A stretch of DNA of 64,000 nt from Takifugu bimaculatus (GCA_004026145.2 CP034989.1:1263134-1327133); one strand, 5' to 3'; positions 30,888 to 46,449 are shown, numbered from the stretch's first letter. Notes: generated from the sequence alone by a model not told the origin. Translations and numbers: made by a program.

Positions 30888-33800
30888 GTGAGTGCATGAA
30901 CTTGGTCGGAGGGGAGGGAGGGTGGAGAAAGCTGGGCGAAAGACGGAGAAAGTGAGCTGCTCCCAGGCACGCGTGGGTTCCTCTCCGCATCAAAGTGAGC
31001 GGAGCTAGTTATTTCTCCTCGGCGGAGGGAGATGTGAGAGCGAGTTGGGCTGCCTTTCCCATGCCGGCTCCGGGGGAGTTCCTCTCATCTCCCTCTGCCT
31101 GCGACCGCCCGTGAGCCGAGCGATTCGCAGAACAGCCAGCAAATGTCTTCAGCTGTTATCTTCTCTGTTGCCTGTCAGAGCCGGACTTGTTTTTCCTCTC
31201 CTCGCTTCTTCTGACCTCCCCCCCCCCCCCCCCCATTTGGCTCCCTTGAATAAAAGCTCTCATCTCTCTGCAGCCGTGTTGGGATGATGAACAGCAGAAC
31301 ACCGTAAATGCACTTGTGACACTTGTGATGCTGTCAGATGGTTCCCTGAGGTTGTCCTTGTTCCTGCCTGGATTCCAGGTAAACTTCAAGTACCAACACG
31401 GCTGCAGAGTTTTCAGCGAACGCACGTCCAACAGTGACAAGGGCTCCTTCATCATTTAGCGTGGCGGGTGGTAACAGGTAGCATCTGGGTGTAGTGGAAC
31501 AAAGCTGAGCGCCTCATATCAGAGCTGGTGGGAAATCAACTCCTAACCCTGTTTAATTGCTCTGTCGTCTTTTAATGCTCACAATCGACGCCGGTGCTCT
31601 TGAGAGCCCCTGTACGACTCACAAGACTTCACCTCGGTCCAACCTTTCGCTGCTGACGCTGCGTTTCATGAACATTATTCACATTCGGTGTGGAGCTCAT
31701 TAAGTTTTCCGCTATAGATTCCCTGCGGTTTTAATGAGACAGTGGGCGTCTTTGGCGTCTGTCCTGCGCAGGGCGCTGTAAAATTGGCCGTGTCAGTTGT
31801 AGGAAACCCAAGAAGGCTCATCGAGTAACTGGAGGATCGGGCCAGAACAAAGGAATAAACACGGCATGTTAACTTGTGGAGAAATTGGGCATAATTAAAG
31901 ACGAATACAAGGACACGGCTGACTGAGTTCTCACAATAAACAAGACTGCGTACGCATTGTTGGGATCTTTCCAGAAATGAAATGAGGACATTGACACTTG
32001 TCTCATTTACATGTGGTAGAGCTGAAGCTATCGGCACAACATACAGTTGGGAAAGAGGACACACCTCTATTAGTACCTTGGTTGGGTCCTCCACCTATTA
32101 AACATTTTCTGGGCACACTAGCAACACCCATAAAGGTCAGACTGCTGATCTTTGTGGCTGTTTTCTAAATGTCTAATCATCGGCTGTTGGCTGGTTGGTC
32201 CCCATAATAGCCCAGTGGCTGTTTGGATGGCACAAAGATTGGCAACTACCTGTAAATGGATCCAAGAGTAATGCAGTTATCAACCGACTCATTAGCTCAG
32301 AACACGGAGTGGAAATGTGCAATTAGCTTGGCCTCTCCAAAGGAAATCTATTTATTAACACAAGAAGAACATAATGCAGCCTGTTTATCTTAATCGATTA
32401 AATCTCGTAGCTAATATAGCTAACCGATGAGGCTACGTGCCCACGGTGATTTGAAGGCTCTATCAATGTTTCCATCGATAAAGGGGACCAAACGTGAATA
32501 CTCTGACAGCTTATCCTAATAGCATCTGCTTTAACAGGCCCCGGCATTTTAATCCACTGTAGCGAATTCAGAGATAACAGGAGGATTTTGTCACATGTGG
32601 TGTTTGCAAGGAGCTCAAGCTCAGTCTTACGGTTTCCTACTATTTCCATGTCACGCTGCAGGTGTCCTGGCACCCAATGTGGCAGACATCCAAGAATATT
32701 GTGTGTGTGTGCGCGCGCTCAACCCACTCACTGTTAAAAGCTCTGGTGTGTGTTTGACAGTCAGAACACCCACCGTTCTCATTATCTGTGTGAGGTGGGG
32801 GAAGGGGGGGGGGTAGCTTTTCAGTAAGTGTGTCACTGTGACTTTGTCTCCAAACTGGAGGGGATTCTACAAATCCAGAGAGACTTTAACAGGCTCTCTC
32901 TCCTCCCTTTTTGTCATCCCAGACTTTCTTTTCCTTCTTTTTTTTGTAATTTCTGACCTTTCATTTGCCTCGTCCCAGCAGAAACCCCAGAGAAGGTCTG
33001 AACAGTCACATCGTTGAAGCTATTTGGACCATTGTCTTCATCCCAGTATAAATGCATGAAGCTTAATTGAGTTTGTTATTGAAACACTCGTCAATAACAA
33101 GCTAGCAAATTGAGATGCCATCAAGTGTTCCTCTCATCCATCCATCATAAACGAATCCCATTCATCACCGCCTTCAGCTGCTGTCTCCTGATAAAGCTCC
33201 AGTTGACCTTTTTTGCTTTCTCGCTGACCTAAGTCAGGATTTGGGGTTGAGCTCGACCTCAGAACAGCCCGCCCCAGTCGGGCCCGAGGGGCCTGTGCAC
33301 GTGTAGGAAGCTCAGCTTTGGGTCGCACCGCCTGGATGTATTAGCATGACTGTTTCAAACCTCCACTGTCGGCCATGCTAGCATGTTCAGGAGCACCTTT
33401 ACAGTCCAGTTTTAGAAAACAACCACAATGTTGATACCAAACTAGCTCCGAGTCCCAAAAGACACAGCTGAAAGGAGCTCTTGTCGTAGTTCCCCCACCT
33501 AATGTGGGCAGGCGGCCTCTCTCCTCCTTTCACTCAAACAAAAGTCATATTTCAGGGGCCCGTTGCAGCCTGCAGGCCTGCTCCTGCAGCATCGGCGGCT
33601 ATCTCTGCTCACACAGCTGCACTGTTCTGACAGTTTGTCCCTCCGAACCCCGCGGCCACGGCCAGATTTACGGCCGTCATCAGGCCGTTTACGTCCAGCG
33701 TTTTCACTCGTGATTCCAGGTGTTTAGCTCGTGGCTGTGTTAAATGGTCCCATTATCCCAACCTTTAGCTCGCCAGACACGTGGGATGTTTTTGTTTTTC

Positions 33801-36800
33801 TGCTTTACTCAGCAGCTGGGGTTTTTTTTATCACCTGGTAAATGATTTAAAGAGTATTAGTTATTAAAGCTATTTTCTATTAACACTCTTCCCACTTCTA
33901 AATCTGTTCCTTGCTGGTGAATTGATTTTTTTTTTTTTTTTTTTTATTGATTTTTTTTTTTTTAAATAATTACTTTTAGCAAGCATATAACACACCCCGC
34001 CAAAATAAAGTGGGATCTAACCTGGTTTTATAAGATATACAGGGGAGCATGCTTTGTGTGCAGGGTTGACCCGCAGCAGACGCTTGGGCCACATGTCCAC
34101 GTCTGTTGGACAGCATGAAGGTGGCTAGACGTAGCAGAGCCACCTATGGTGCCCTGAGTGGGACACAAAGCCTGGGGGGGGGGCAGCCGTCTCCTCCATA
34201 TGGCAACCTCAGCCCAGGAAGAGCCGGTACAGCGAGTGAGCCGCAGGATATTGTGACTAAAGGAAGGAATCTTTGTCATAATGTCTCACAAGCACGTCAG
34301 AATGGTTGCTAAGCTGGGATGACTGGTGCAGGGGTAGGGGGGGGGGGACAGTCCCTGTTTCGCTCCGCTGGCCAACGATCACCTCCTGCGCTGGCTCTGA
34401 TAAGCCCAGGATGAAAGCCCCATCTGTGGGCAGGGGGACACCCCTTCCATGACCTGCTGCCTCCCCTCTGTAGGCGAAGGATGCGCCCACGATGTATGTG
34501 CAGACCGTAAATCTGCGCCGGAGAGACGCAGATAGGCCTATTTGCACGTATTGTGCACGCTCGTGTATCACACGGGACGCTTCCATTCATCAGCTGGAGG
34601 CCGTGTTTTTCCTGTTTCGCGACTGTAAAAATGTCGTTCACGCGCGCGGCCTCGGACTTATCGGGCGTTATCAGCCTCTGGTGGTTGGGATGATAATAGG
34701 GAGGGAGGAGAAGGGACAAAGACGGAAGGGAAGAGGGATGGTGTAGTAGGTCGCCATCCATCATCCTTTTAAATCCTCTCATTCTTCTTGAGCCTCTGGC
34801 TCCAAAACAAAGTCACTCCCACCTCAGCCTCCGTGTCCTCCTGTCACTTATCACTCCCAGACACTGTTTTAAGTCTGTTCCATTCCGCTGCTCCCGTCTG
34901 TCTTCCTGCCTGGCTGGCTGGTTCATTAATACGTGCTGGCGTGACCCCTCCCTCAGAGAAACGTCGGATTTATCCGCCGATCCACAGGAAAAACAACAAA
35001 AATACGGTTGAAGACCAGCAGCCAACGGTCACTGTCATCTCTACGCGGGGGGAGGACGCTAATGCCGTCTTGTCTCGGTTCTGTCGCGTCAGCAGCTGTG
35101 AAATGAATCCGTTTTGAAGGCAACCGTACACCGGAATAATTCAGGAATGCACCTTATGGCCATATGCTGCGAGCTGTGTTTTGTCAGGAGTGACAGATGC
35201 TGCTGAGAACCATCTGGAGCCGTTGCGGACACGTTGCAGGTATTTGCAGGAAATGCCAACATGGACGCAAAATATGCGCAAAACGCGCCTTGATGTTCAG
35301 CGGGTATGGAGAGGAAATGCTAAAAGCTCAACTTCAGAGAGGAATTCCTCCAGCTTCCTGCCTATTAGCATGCATGCTAATGTGTTTCTCCTCCGAGACC
35401 AAATGTTGCAAGAAAACCTTCACTTTTATCGCAACCGTTTCCTCGGTTTTTGGGCTTCATAAACTCCGCGTGCACTCTGCAACCGTTAGCTGGATGCTAC
35501 CATCACTGCCAAGTTCATACTGAGCCCACAGGGTGGATCCTGGGTCCAGGTGGTCTGAAGGGAGATTAGGTTACAGCAGGGCCTTGGTGTTGGATTCCCA
35601 CTTAAACAACTTGGCTGCAGGAGTCATTTTAGGCCCACTCAGAGCCTGGCATCGAGTCCGGTTACAGATAGAATGACACTGAGCCATCTGCGCGGTAAAT
35701 GGGAACGATCGCATTTGGAGCACAAGTGTAACCATAAGCCGTTTGTTGATACAGGAAATGCCCCGAGGATGAAGGGCGGCCGCAGCGGCGGGGATGGAAT
35801 TCTGTTGTCGCGAGAGGAAGCGCGGGAGGAGGTTCTTTAAATGGAGTTATGTTGGGGAGACGTGCAGATTATCTCTGAATGCAGATGGCAGTGACGTAGA
35901 GAAGGAGCTTACGCATGCCGTCAAATATGAGATTTCCTTTGCAAGTGTTTTATTGAGGATCAAAGACATTTTGAAGAGATTTAAGAGGGAAAAACTTTAG
36001 TTTCCGCACACCAGTCTTGGGATTTCAGGCGTCTTTGGTGTTAGTTTATTCACATTTCTGTTTAGAATTCAGCTTCGGCGGCAAAGAAAAGCTGCGGTTC
36101 TATAAATTTGGGGTTATATTGTCAGAACTCTTTTGGAAAAATTGCCATGAATGCTGTCTTTTCAGGGTTGATAGCATTTAGTTGCAATGGCTAACTGCTA
36201 ACACACATCAGTATTTGTCGTAGTTAGGTGAAATTTGACACACCAAACGATAACAATGAGAAATTCCGATGCTGTAATAGCTAATATACTGTATAGCCGG
36301 CGTATGCTAACATAATCAATATCAGGAAAGGTACTTAATGGCAGCAGCAGAAATGAAGAATCCCCTCATTAAAGACAAGATCGGAGCCAGACTAGTTTAA
36401 AAAGGATCCCATCTTGTTCAACCCATACATTTTTAATTATTTAACAGTTTTATAACATGTTTCAGTCCCACCAGAGCCACACAGATCAGACCCCTGACCC
36501 ATTTTGAGAAAGTTTGGCTTAATGAGTCCATCTGTGGCCCGTTGTGAAGATAGACCGAACACGCTAATCATCGTCTGACTGAGAATCCGCTGCTGGCACA
36601 TGATTACGCTTTCACTGAGGTTTTTGTGGGGTTGCACTCAGTAACCTGATTGGAACAGTGAGCTGAATGAGGGGCAAATTGAGCCGCCGTGTTTATTTGG
36701 ATGAAGACCTCTTCCCGCCTGCTCGTTTGCAGCTGCCTGTAGTTGTTTTTCTTCTGGAGGGTGAAGTGCAGAAGCTTTATGAATAATGCTCAGTTTTTGT

Positions 36801-39800
36801 GTTAGTCGCGAGCCGAAGCGCGCATCACTTAGAGAAGTAAAAACCAAATGTTTGAGAAGGCGGAAGGAAGGACAAGACGGTTCAGGCGACTCGGTTTCAT
36901 GCAAAATCGAGCTAAAATGTGTTATTGTTCCTCGGTACGCATAGAAATGTCTTTATTTTCCCTGAGGTGTTAGCATGCTCTGCTAATCAAGTGTCTGCCT
37001 TTACCCCAAACCTCTGCTCCGAACAATGATTCACAGCAACTCTTCTGGTTCTCCTTTTCCCGAGGACGCCTCTGGAACAGTTATTACTCGTTACCTTGTC
37101 ATAATTGGGTTTTTGTTCTTTTTAGGATAGGAATTATTATAAATCTCTCCTCAGGGGGGAAAGGAGAGCATTACATTTAAAAATGCTCGAGGGGCTACAT
37201 TCACCAGTGGATTCACACATGTGAGATGTCGCCTGGCAGATTGTGGAGCTTTTTTTACCCCAATCCAGGTGCATAAGCAGTTTAGGTGGTAATTACATCT
37301 ACGGACAATTTCAACAAAACATTGTTGTGGTTTGTAAATGGAAGTAATATTGACCATTTTATGGCGTCTCACCCAAAAATGGCAGACTAAAGCGACAGAA
37401 ATGTGAAATAGATTCACAGATGGGTTTTTTCACTTCTTAGTTTACTTTATGGTTCCTACAGTATATGAATGGCTTGTTTGCCTAAATGGAGAATGTGCTT
37501 TCCTGCTTCTGCCCATTAACCTCCTTGTGACCCCAGACATCTGGGGGGAATTGTTTGGGTCTAATCGGTGACCCCCGAGAGCCTAATTGAAACTCATCAC
37601 TGTGTGCGTCGATGTGCTGGATGGGTCACTGTATTGTTCAACTGGCTGTTGTTTTAATGATAGATGAGAGATAAATGGCCATCTAACGACCACGGGGAGG
37701 ACGCGGAGCAACAATATAGTCCTGATACGACAGTGGCTAGGTACATTACTCCAGCAAGGCCGCCTCATAAACAAGCAAATACCCCAAAATGTACGCTAAA
37801 CGCATTCAATTCATGCAAACACACACAGAAAATGAAGATTACGCCTCTTGATTTGTCAATAAAGAAGTTTTCCAGTCATCTGTCATCATTACACCCACAG
37901 CGAGCTCATTTCCACCCTGACTACCCCTCCCAACGTGCTAAGACAGCTAATTTATTCACTGGTAACGTGAAACAAGAGGGCAGCGGTGGGTCTGGATGCT
38001 CACTCTTGGATTGTGGTAATTGCGATGTGGTTGCTAGGATGTTGAGTAAAATGAATGTCTCTCTGATGCTGTTTTGTCATAACCTGTGTCATCCATGGCT
38101 GCCTGAGGACACAGAGCATTAGTTAAACACAGACAAAGTAGCCCCGCCTGGATGTATGAGCCTGCCAGATAGCACAGAGAGTCATTTTACAGGAGAAACA
38201 ACCAGCAGGTCTTTAAATCGGGGATCTAACTAAGCAGCACGAGGCACAACAATTGATTGTGATGACTTCCATAGCCAAGTTATGCCATAACAATGATGAA
38301 CAAATGAAAGGAAACTGTGTTCTAATTGGCGATAATGTGTTTTTGATCACCTCTGGGAAGCGACACGACTCGGGCTTGAGCCCCCCCCTTCACCCTCGTT
38401 GAAAGAAAAAAAATCTTCCAAAGCTACAAAAGCGTTCCAAGGTTTTACAATCGGGAAGGATTTATATTCATGAAGACTAATTGAAAGGAAGCCCGCCTCG
38501 GATGTGGAAGTGCTGCAAAGAGCAGGAAATGAGGTAGCTCTTTATGCGCCGGCTGACAGATGATAACCTTTGATAGCCCCCTCCATCGCCACTTACATCC
38601 GAAATGTCTGCTCAGAATGACAGTCGCGAGTCAACAGTGTCTGATCCCTGGGTACGCGCTCCCGCCACCATTGTTGTTAGGAATTAAGCACTACGTGGTA
38701 TCTTCTGACACGCTGTCTTTCTACGAGCTGAATATAAATGACTGAAGTCGCTGTGACAGGGTGACAAAAGCATCCTGACAGGAACGCTAATAAAAAAAAC
38801 CCACCTCAGACAAAGAAGATACAACGCGCAGGAATACGATTAAGTTAAGGCGTTCGAAAGAAATAGACACACGTTCTTGTACCAACGCACAAAAGGAAAA
38901 AAAATGGAGAGAACTTGTTGTTATTGACCATTTCTGGAAGCAGATTCAGCTGGGGTTTAGCCTTGCTGCTAATATTAGCAGGCAGTCCAGCTAGCAGGGC
39001 TGGGAAAGTTCAGCACTCCTGACCAAACTAAAACTATAAAAATGTCAGCATTTTACATTTTGGTGGGGGTCATTCTGGTTGTTTGTGGCCTCTAGGAGCT
39101 AGCTTGTTTGGTGCCGCACAGCTGTGGGGGTGAATAATCAGCTGAGGAAGAGAGTTAATCTCAGTGAAGGACAGTTGTGCGCCGTAACCGTGGCAGCTTG
39201 AAAGGGTTAGCTGAAGGACGGAGTGTCAGGACTGTTGGATTCCAGGGAAATGGGATGCGAAGGCTTTTGAAGCGTGTTTCCGCTAAAACTTCCTACATTT
39301 GTAAGTGTTAAGTCCCCCTCTGAAGAGCTGAGCGCTAAAACAAACCACGGCTGAAGAGTTCTTGCGGAGGGAAGGTCTCTTATCTGCCGCGCACAGATAC
39401 CGCAGCAGATTGACCTGTGCGGGGAACTTTAGATCCACCCTGACAGGTTTTTTAATCCAGGTTTCATGTTGTTGCACAGTTGGCGTCCACGCGGAACTAA
39501 TTGGTGTGTTTTGTTTTTTCTTTTTGTGCCAGGGAACAGTGAAGGACACTGGTAACAACAACTCGCGCGGGCTGAAAATGCAAAAATAGATACATAAAAA
39601 ATAGAGAAATCTCCTTGAATCTTATCACACAGCCTCTCGCCTTCCCGCGTTCTCCCCCCCTTATTTGCATTTTGCCTAACGCTCTAATTGCCTCTCATTA
39701 AATACCTTGTCACTTTGATTAATTGGTGCGACGCAGAAATGTAAAACAGCGGCGCGTCGCGATGTGTGGCGAGCAGCCTCTGATTAGGAAAGACAAACAA

Positions 39801-42800
39801 GCCCGACCGTACGTGCAGGAAACGGGGTCAAATCACCCTAAATCCACTGAAAAGTTAAGTCAGGGGTCATTTCCTCCTGCGGATCTTGGAAGATCTTAAA
39901 AAATAAGTCTTGTTCTGGTGAGTCCTGAAGTTCCTCCTCCCTCTCGTCCATTTCCAATAGGCAACGGGTTGAGACTATCCACTCATGCTGGCGTGGAAAA
40001 AGACGAAAAGTCCATTAAACTAGACGAGTGTGACTCCAGAAATCTCAGCGAAGGGCTTCGGCTTTGTCTTCCACTCACTTCTACTGGTTAAATATAGGCG
40101 TCGTTTCCAGCAGGGGGTCATTCCTTTCATGCGAAATGTAGCATAATTGTATGAAGTTATAGAATTTCCTCTTTGCACCAATGCTTAAATGGACGTCTCA
40201 TAAATCAGGCGGTTAATGGGAAAAGCCAACCGATGTTTTTTACTTTCACGCTTCACAGCACAAAGTAAAATAAGTGGTTGTTCTTCAGCAGATTGGAGCT
40301 GTAAGCCTGCAGCTGGAGGAAACATCAAACTGTTCTCACATGGGACCCATAGGACCAGTAGCTGCGTTTTGGACCCAAGAGGGTGACATAGGATGCTAGC
40401 TTTACGCTCTGAGGAGAGTTAACGTTGTTCACCGCTACCGCTAGCTCCTCAGAGCTAAATTAGCCTCATTACGGTGGCTCCCATCGTTACTTCCTGTGTT
40501 GCAGACACAAAGGGAAGGGGTCATGTGATTCAGGTGACCGAGCGCGGTCCGCCAGTCATTCTCCTGTCACTCAAATTTATGGAACCATTATCTTCTCCAC
40601 CTCAGCCGGGCTTGTAAACCGGAGCCTTGTAAACTCCAAACGATCCATTTCCATGTATACGCCATCTTGCCAGGTAGGCGTGGGCTCGTGCGCGTTAATG
40701 CAGGTGAATGAACAAGGCCCGCGTGCACCCGCCATACGGGATATTTACGGATAAAAGACACGTCTGCGTTGAGAAGCCGTCCTCTCGGGGGACGAGGAGG
40801 TCAGCGGTGAATGGGAGGGGGTCGCCTCCTCGACAGCCTTTGTTCACAGGCCCATTGTGAACCCGTTCGGTCGGAGACGCGACCTTCGTTAAAACACGCT
40901 GGATGCAAACAAGTGCATTGTGGGGGCTGTTTTAAGTCTGCTGGGAGCTGACAAGTCCCCTGCGTGTGTGTGTGTGTGTGTGTGTGTGAGTGAGTGAGTG
41001 TGTGTGTGTGTGTGAGAGAGACAAGGTATCTGTCAGATTTAGCGGTGAGGCTGAGTGTTTTCCATCATGCTCTTATCTCTCCGCGGCAAACATCTCACAC
41101 ACACACACAACAAATTCTTATCTCCTGCCTTTCCATATCGCTCCTGTTTGTATTCGGGGGAAAGTGGATCCAACCTTTAGCCATCTTAGCAGCCAACCGA
41201 TCACACGTGGTGGCAGGTTTAAAAGGTTGACACGGCCCCTCTCTTGAGCAAATTGAAAGCTTCGTGCCAGGCACTTGCCACCGCTCGCACTGGGCCACGC
41301 GTCTCCATCGCCGGTAACCGCGTCTGGCTAATGTTCGGCATGAACAAAGGAAGTCCAGGAATTCCATAACCATCCAGTGGATGAACCACGCTGGCGTTTC
41401 CCACCACTTGTCTCGTCAGAAGTTTGGAGGAAAGTTTTCCTCAATCATCTGTTTGTTTCAGATGTACGTAAATGTCATCATTTCAAAAGGCAATAACACC
41501 TAAAATTGGGCAATATCAACTTCCAGCAGAGGCTACACAGCGATATTGATTCAGAGGCCAACACACACACGTAGCACGCGGCTACATTATCCTCCTCGCA
41601 AACTGTAGCGCGCCACTTCGAACCTTAACCTTTAAAGAGAGTGTTTGGACAGACGAGAAGCTTTAGTTTAAGGCGACTGGGAGCCATTTTTTATTGGCAA
41701 CGGTAACCTTTAACTTCAGCGAGATGAAGCTGCGGCTTCATTACACGAGTCCCGGTGGGCCGCGGCAAACTCCAACCTCCGCACAGCTTTTGCGAGGAAT
41801 GCCGTGTGACGTAACGAGGCCGATATTGCCTGTCCGTCGGGGGGGAAGAGGAAAGGGAACTTGTAACGGGAACAGAACGGAATCCTGACATAAAATTAAC
41901 AATTTCCACTCCATGTTTACTCCGTCACCTGTGGAAGCAGAATCATCTGCCTATAAAAGCTGGTGCACTCGGCTGAATGTCGAATAATGATAATCCTACC
42001 GTGCAATCAATGTCTTTATCACGTTTTGGAGTTTAATCACCCCTAATCTATAAATTCAGCGCGTATAAAAATGCACGCACACATAACGGCATCTGCCAGC
42101 TATTAATCAAGCTCAAATTGAAGAACGGCACATGGACACACAGGCAGGGGGATTCGCATGTCCTCCCTTCTATAAAATTCACTTTATAGGCACATCTGGA
42201 CAGAACTGTCATTTGCTTTATTGCCGGGAGAAAGAAAAAAACCTGGACGGCGGGAACGGACTGAAGGTCTGAAGCGGCACCACATTAGCTTTCCCAAACT
42301 CGCCCTCAAGACTAAAAGAAGACGAGGCCGGCGTCCACATGATGTCCAATTTGCCGCCGCTCACCCCGTCCACCAGGCATATAAATATCGCCCCATTACC
42401 TCTGCTGTCATTTCGCATCCCAGCACTTCGGAAAACACGAGCGAAATCAATGGGAAAATCAATTTCTGGTCCGAAAATGAACTTGGCTTAATGTAATTGT
42501 GTCGGAGGACTTGTGAGTGCATTCTTACAGACATGACATGACAGCTCTTCTCCCGCTCGCTCCCTCGCCGTGCGACCTTTTATTAGCTGACAGGAGCGCC
42601 GCCCGCTTAAACGGAGGCTCCCAGAGGGGCTCCGAGGAGACCTGCTCCCGTTTCCTTCCCACATCGCAGCTCATTTGCCTAAACTGTCATCGTTAGCGGC
42701 GCGGGTAATGACGAAATCTCAAAAGATGGATTTCTTCTCCCCGCAGGTGAACGCGCGGGAATTCTCCAAGGTCGACCATGAGGGGACGGTGGCGGAGGCC

Positions 42801-45800
42801 ATCAGGCGGGACCCCATCGTCGTCCAAGTCCTCCGGCGGAACCCGGCCCGAGCCGCGGCCCCGGGCGCGTCGCAGGACGTACCCGTGACAGATGTCTGCA
42901 CCCAGACGGACATCACCTTCGAGCACATCATGGCTCTGGCGAAGCTTCGGCCCGCGACGCCGCCCGTGCCCGACGTTTGCCCTTTTCTTCTGTCTGACAG
43001 GTGAGGGCAAATAAGTGGCGTGACGGCAGGTGAGCGAGCTGTAATATCCGGAACCAGGAGGTTTCTTTTTAATCACTGCCAAGCTGCTCCCGAGGCTTGT
43101 TTGTTTTCTTCCACGTGGCGCCAGCCAACAGAACCTCCTGAACCCGCATCATTATGCGGAGCCAAACCCTGAGAGCAATAATCACTTTTATGCGGCCACA
43201 TCCATTTTCTTTAATGGGAGCTTTCGCCGAGCAATTAGAAGCCAACCGGCTGATAGAGGACGTTGTCCGCCGCTCCGTCCGTTACCGCCGCCCGATTTAA
43301 GAACCGGGCAGCAGATGCGACCCATGTTCGTCCACATGGGGGGGGGGAACCGCTACGCGTTCTGTTGCCAGATTCGGCTGAGACTGGCAGAAAGGGGGAA
43401 AAGATCAAAGTTGTTTTTTCTTTCCAGCTGCCATTCCATCCAGACCATGGAGCACGAGTTCTACGAATGCCCAGAATACTTATCCAACACGGCGGCAGCG
43501 GTGGAAAGGACTGAGGAATACGAGTACGAGGTAAAGTTTCATGGACGTCGTGATGGTCGGGGGGCCGCGTGTGTTCCATCCTTCTTGTCTTGTCTTCCGA
43601 GTCTCCAGAAATAAACGTCCTGCACGGCAACAACTTGCTACCTGCTGAAAAGCGCAAAATACATATAAATGAAGTGTTTAATTGTGGTTTTGGCTTTTCA
43701 AGCCTCTCCAACAGTTGGCACTGCAGTGCTGCTGCCATTGAAATAAATAACTCCAACAATAGATCCAGGGTTAGTTCTGAAGGATGATGCATCAATGAAA
43801 AGGAAGGCCACGTTTCGAAGGGTTCTTCCAGAAGAAGGCCAGCCTCTTCAACTGCTCCTTTTATCAATTTTCTTTATCCAAAGCACTACATTATTTTCTC
43901 TAAAAGTGCTTGTTGAATTTTTCTTCCATTTGATGCAGCAAAATAGATTTTTTTCAAATCTAATTTTATCCTCGGCTTGGCCGGTTTGGCATCAGCCGTT
44001 CGGAGATACTGGGAGGATATTTGCTTTCTCACTGTTTAAAACATTGGCTCAATCCCAATAATGTTCCAGATTTTACTCTGGATCTGGCCTCTCTGCACAG
44101 AAGTATAATCTTCTTCCTGTGCCTCTGTGGGTCTTGTACTAGTATTTCACTGAATTGCCCCCAGGTGAGAGTGTGTGAGGCAGTGTGTGTGTCCTGTGAC
44201 CTGCGGAATGTCTTACTGCCTCTCATCCAGTCACTGCTGAGAGCCTACACCATCCCTGTGACTCTGATTAGGAAAAACGGATGGCTGTACCTAGGAGACA
44301 ACAGAGCCTTTATTAACTGTGCCTCTGTGGTTTGTCACCTATTACCATGGTAACCAGACACATTTTGAAGGATCATGCTCCAGTCAAGTCAATTATCCCA
44401 ATGAGAGACACACCGGAGCACCAGGGAGCACTTCCATATGTATCATAACTCCAACCTGGATGCAGTTTTAAAATATTTGTTTAAAAGTCCATTTCGACCC
44501 TAATGAGCACCACAAGCATCACAAGGGGTGTATCCGTCACCAGGACGTGGACCTCGAGGTCAGCTAAGATGACGGTGGTGGCTGTTCCCTGCGACCGTTA
44601 GTGGTCCCCCCTGGTTTAATAGGCACTTCCTGGTTCAGTGAACTGCATGGTGGGTCGTTAAGACTCCCATGCTGCCAGCTGTGGCCTCACCTTCCAACAT
44701 CGCGGAGTGCTCGTGCGTGGTAATGGCAGTAGTATCAACAACAAGGTCGGACGCGCACACCAACTTGCCGACATCCACCCCCCCTTCCCCTCACCTCTGT
44801 CCATCCATGTGTATCTGAGCGAAACACCAATGGCTTTCCTATCGGACCAAACGGAATGCGGCTGCCCTTCCAAAGCACATTATTTCTGACAGCTTTGGCT
44901 TCGCTCACAGCTGATTGCCCACATGGGTACGGCTGCAGTTCTATTATTCTGGCTTCTGCCAACACCACCGCTGAACTATAAGAGTATCGCGGACAGGCCA
45001 GGCGAACTGTGTTAAAACATAAGCCAACATATGGTTTATGCTGGACAGTCCTCAAATGTTGGCGCGTTGCTGCGGTATAACGGGATTTTTGAGTTCTTCT
45101 TGCACCGCTGTGCTGATTTGACGCCCGCTATGACCGTTATGCTTATGACAAAAACTCAAATGTGTAATAATAGCAGAATTAATAGGGTCCCATTAAAACC
45201 GTTTGTTAGCTTTCCTTAAGGACTGAATGCACTTTAAAGGCTGTTGCTATAAAAAAAAAAAAAAGCCACCAATGGCTCAAAGGATGCGTGGAAGTGGAAA
45301 CAATGAGCCATTAAGCATTAAGCATGGCAGTAATTTTTCTGAAGCAAAGGTTTCGCACGCCTGTGAAGCTGAAACGTTGCTAACAGATGTTAATGTGGCA
45401 TTAAAAACCAGGCCACCTCATGTCTTTATTTCCCGAATGAAGTGTCACGATGGCAGGTGGTAAATTGAAAACCCAGCAGAAGCCACGGTAACATAAATCC
45501 CCCCTTCTTTTAAAGAACAATGACACAAAATTAGCCGCCGCTGAGGCGTAATTGAAGGTGATCTTTAATCTAGACTCTCCACGTTTCCCCGGCCCTTCAC
45601 AGGTGGGCTCTGCCACCAGGCCCGACCATCCACTCGCCGCGCGTGGTTATTAATTTGCCGTCAAACTGGCGCGAGGGGTCAAAACCAACGCATGTGTTAG
45701 CACATCATAAACTCCAAACAGATCCCTGCCTTTTGAAGGTCAGGCCTGTCTGCACTAGGAAGGGTTAAATGCCAAAGAAATAAATTAAGTCTCCTGTCAA

Positions 45801-46404
45801 TCTCTGCTATCGAGGATCCCCATGATAAAAATACAGGGGGCTGAGGTTTCATTCTTGCTCCCCACCAACCCCCGCAGCCCCTTTGCTTCACTTATAAAGC
45901 TGAAATATATTTAGCAGCATGGGCGTACGGATTACACCCAGAGATATAGTTATGTGATTACCTTTTATACACAGCAGGGATCAAATGGAGCCTGTAGCGA
46001 GGAGTGAATTCAGAAATATTTCCTATGGGAGGGGGGTCAGCCGGTGAAATAGCAGCAGCACCTTGTTTGATGCTAACGGGATTTTAGTCTCCGTGGTGTG
46101 TTTGTGGTTCCATGTTTGAATTTCCAGGGAAAAATTAAACGGTTGGATAATCTCAGCTTTGAAGTGATCCAAAATTACTCAACGTAATCAACAAAGGATC
46201 AAATTAATTTACATATTCAATTATTACTTGAATCTGTGGGAGGAAAAAGATACTATAGACCTTTTATAAGCCCATTTAAGTACTTGGGTAGCCACAATTT
46301 CCACCACAGGAGAACAAATTCAAAGGTTCCAGAGGATCTGGGCCACAGCTGATGGGTTGGTTTGTGTGTTGACCATTGTGGTTGGGATGAAATCCCAGCA
46401 TTGA

Positions 46405-46449
<45 letters not shown>

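Larger units (their letters stand above)
30888..42746 (+). other. pdzrn4: pdzrn4 intron 1 (11.9 kb)
   Basis: It runs from donor gtgagtgc to acceptor tctccccgcag. Contents: C15 near 31219-31234, poly-T runs at 33927-33965, a (GT)n tract at 40961-41014 and a (CA)n run near 41096-41109. Several A/T-rich, homeobox-site-like stretches (for example 39660-39730 and 42040-42120) could be conserved enhancers. No other gene is recognised; ORFs of 100-157 codons here lack domains. Confidence 0.7.

Noticed and set aside
43235..43867. A 210-codon - strand ORF
   Set aside because: It overlaps pdzrn4 exon 3 and flanking introns on the opposite strand and resembles no family.
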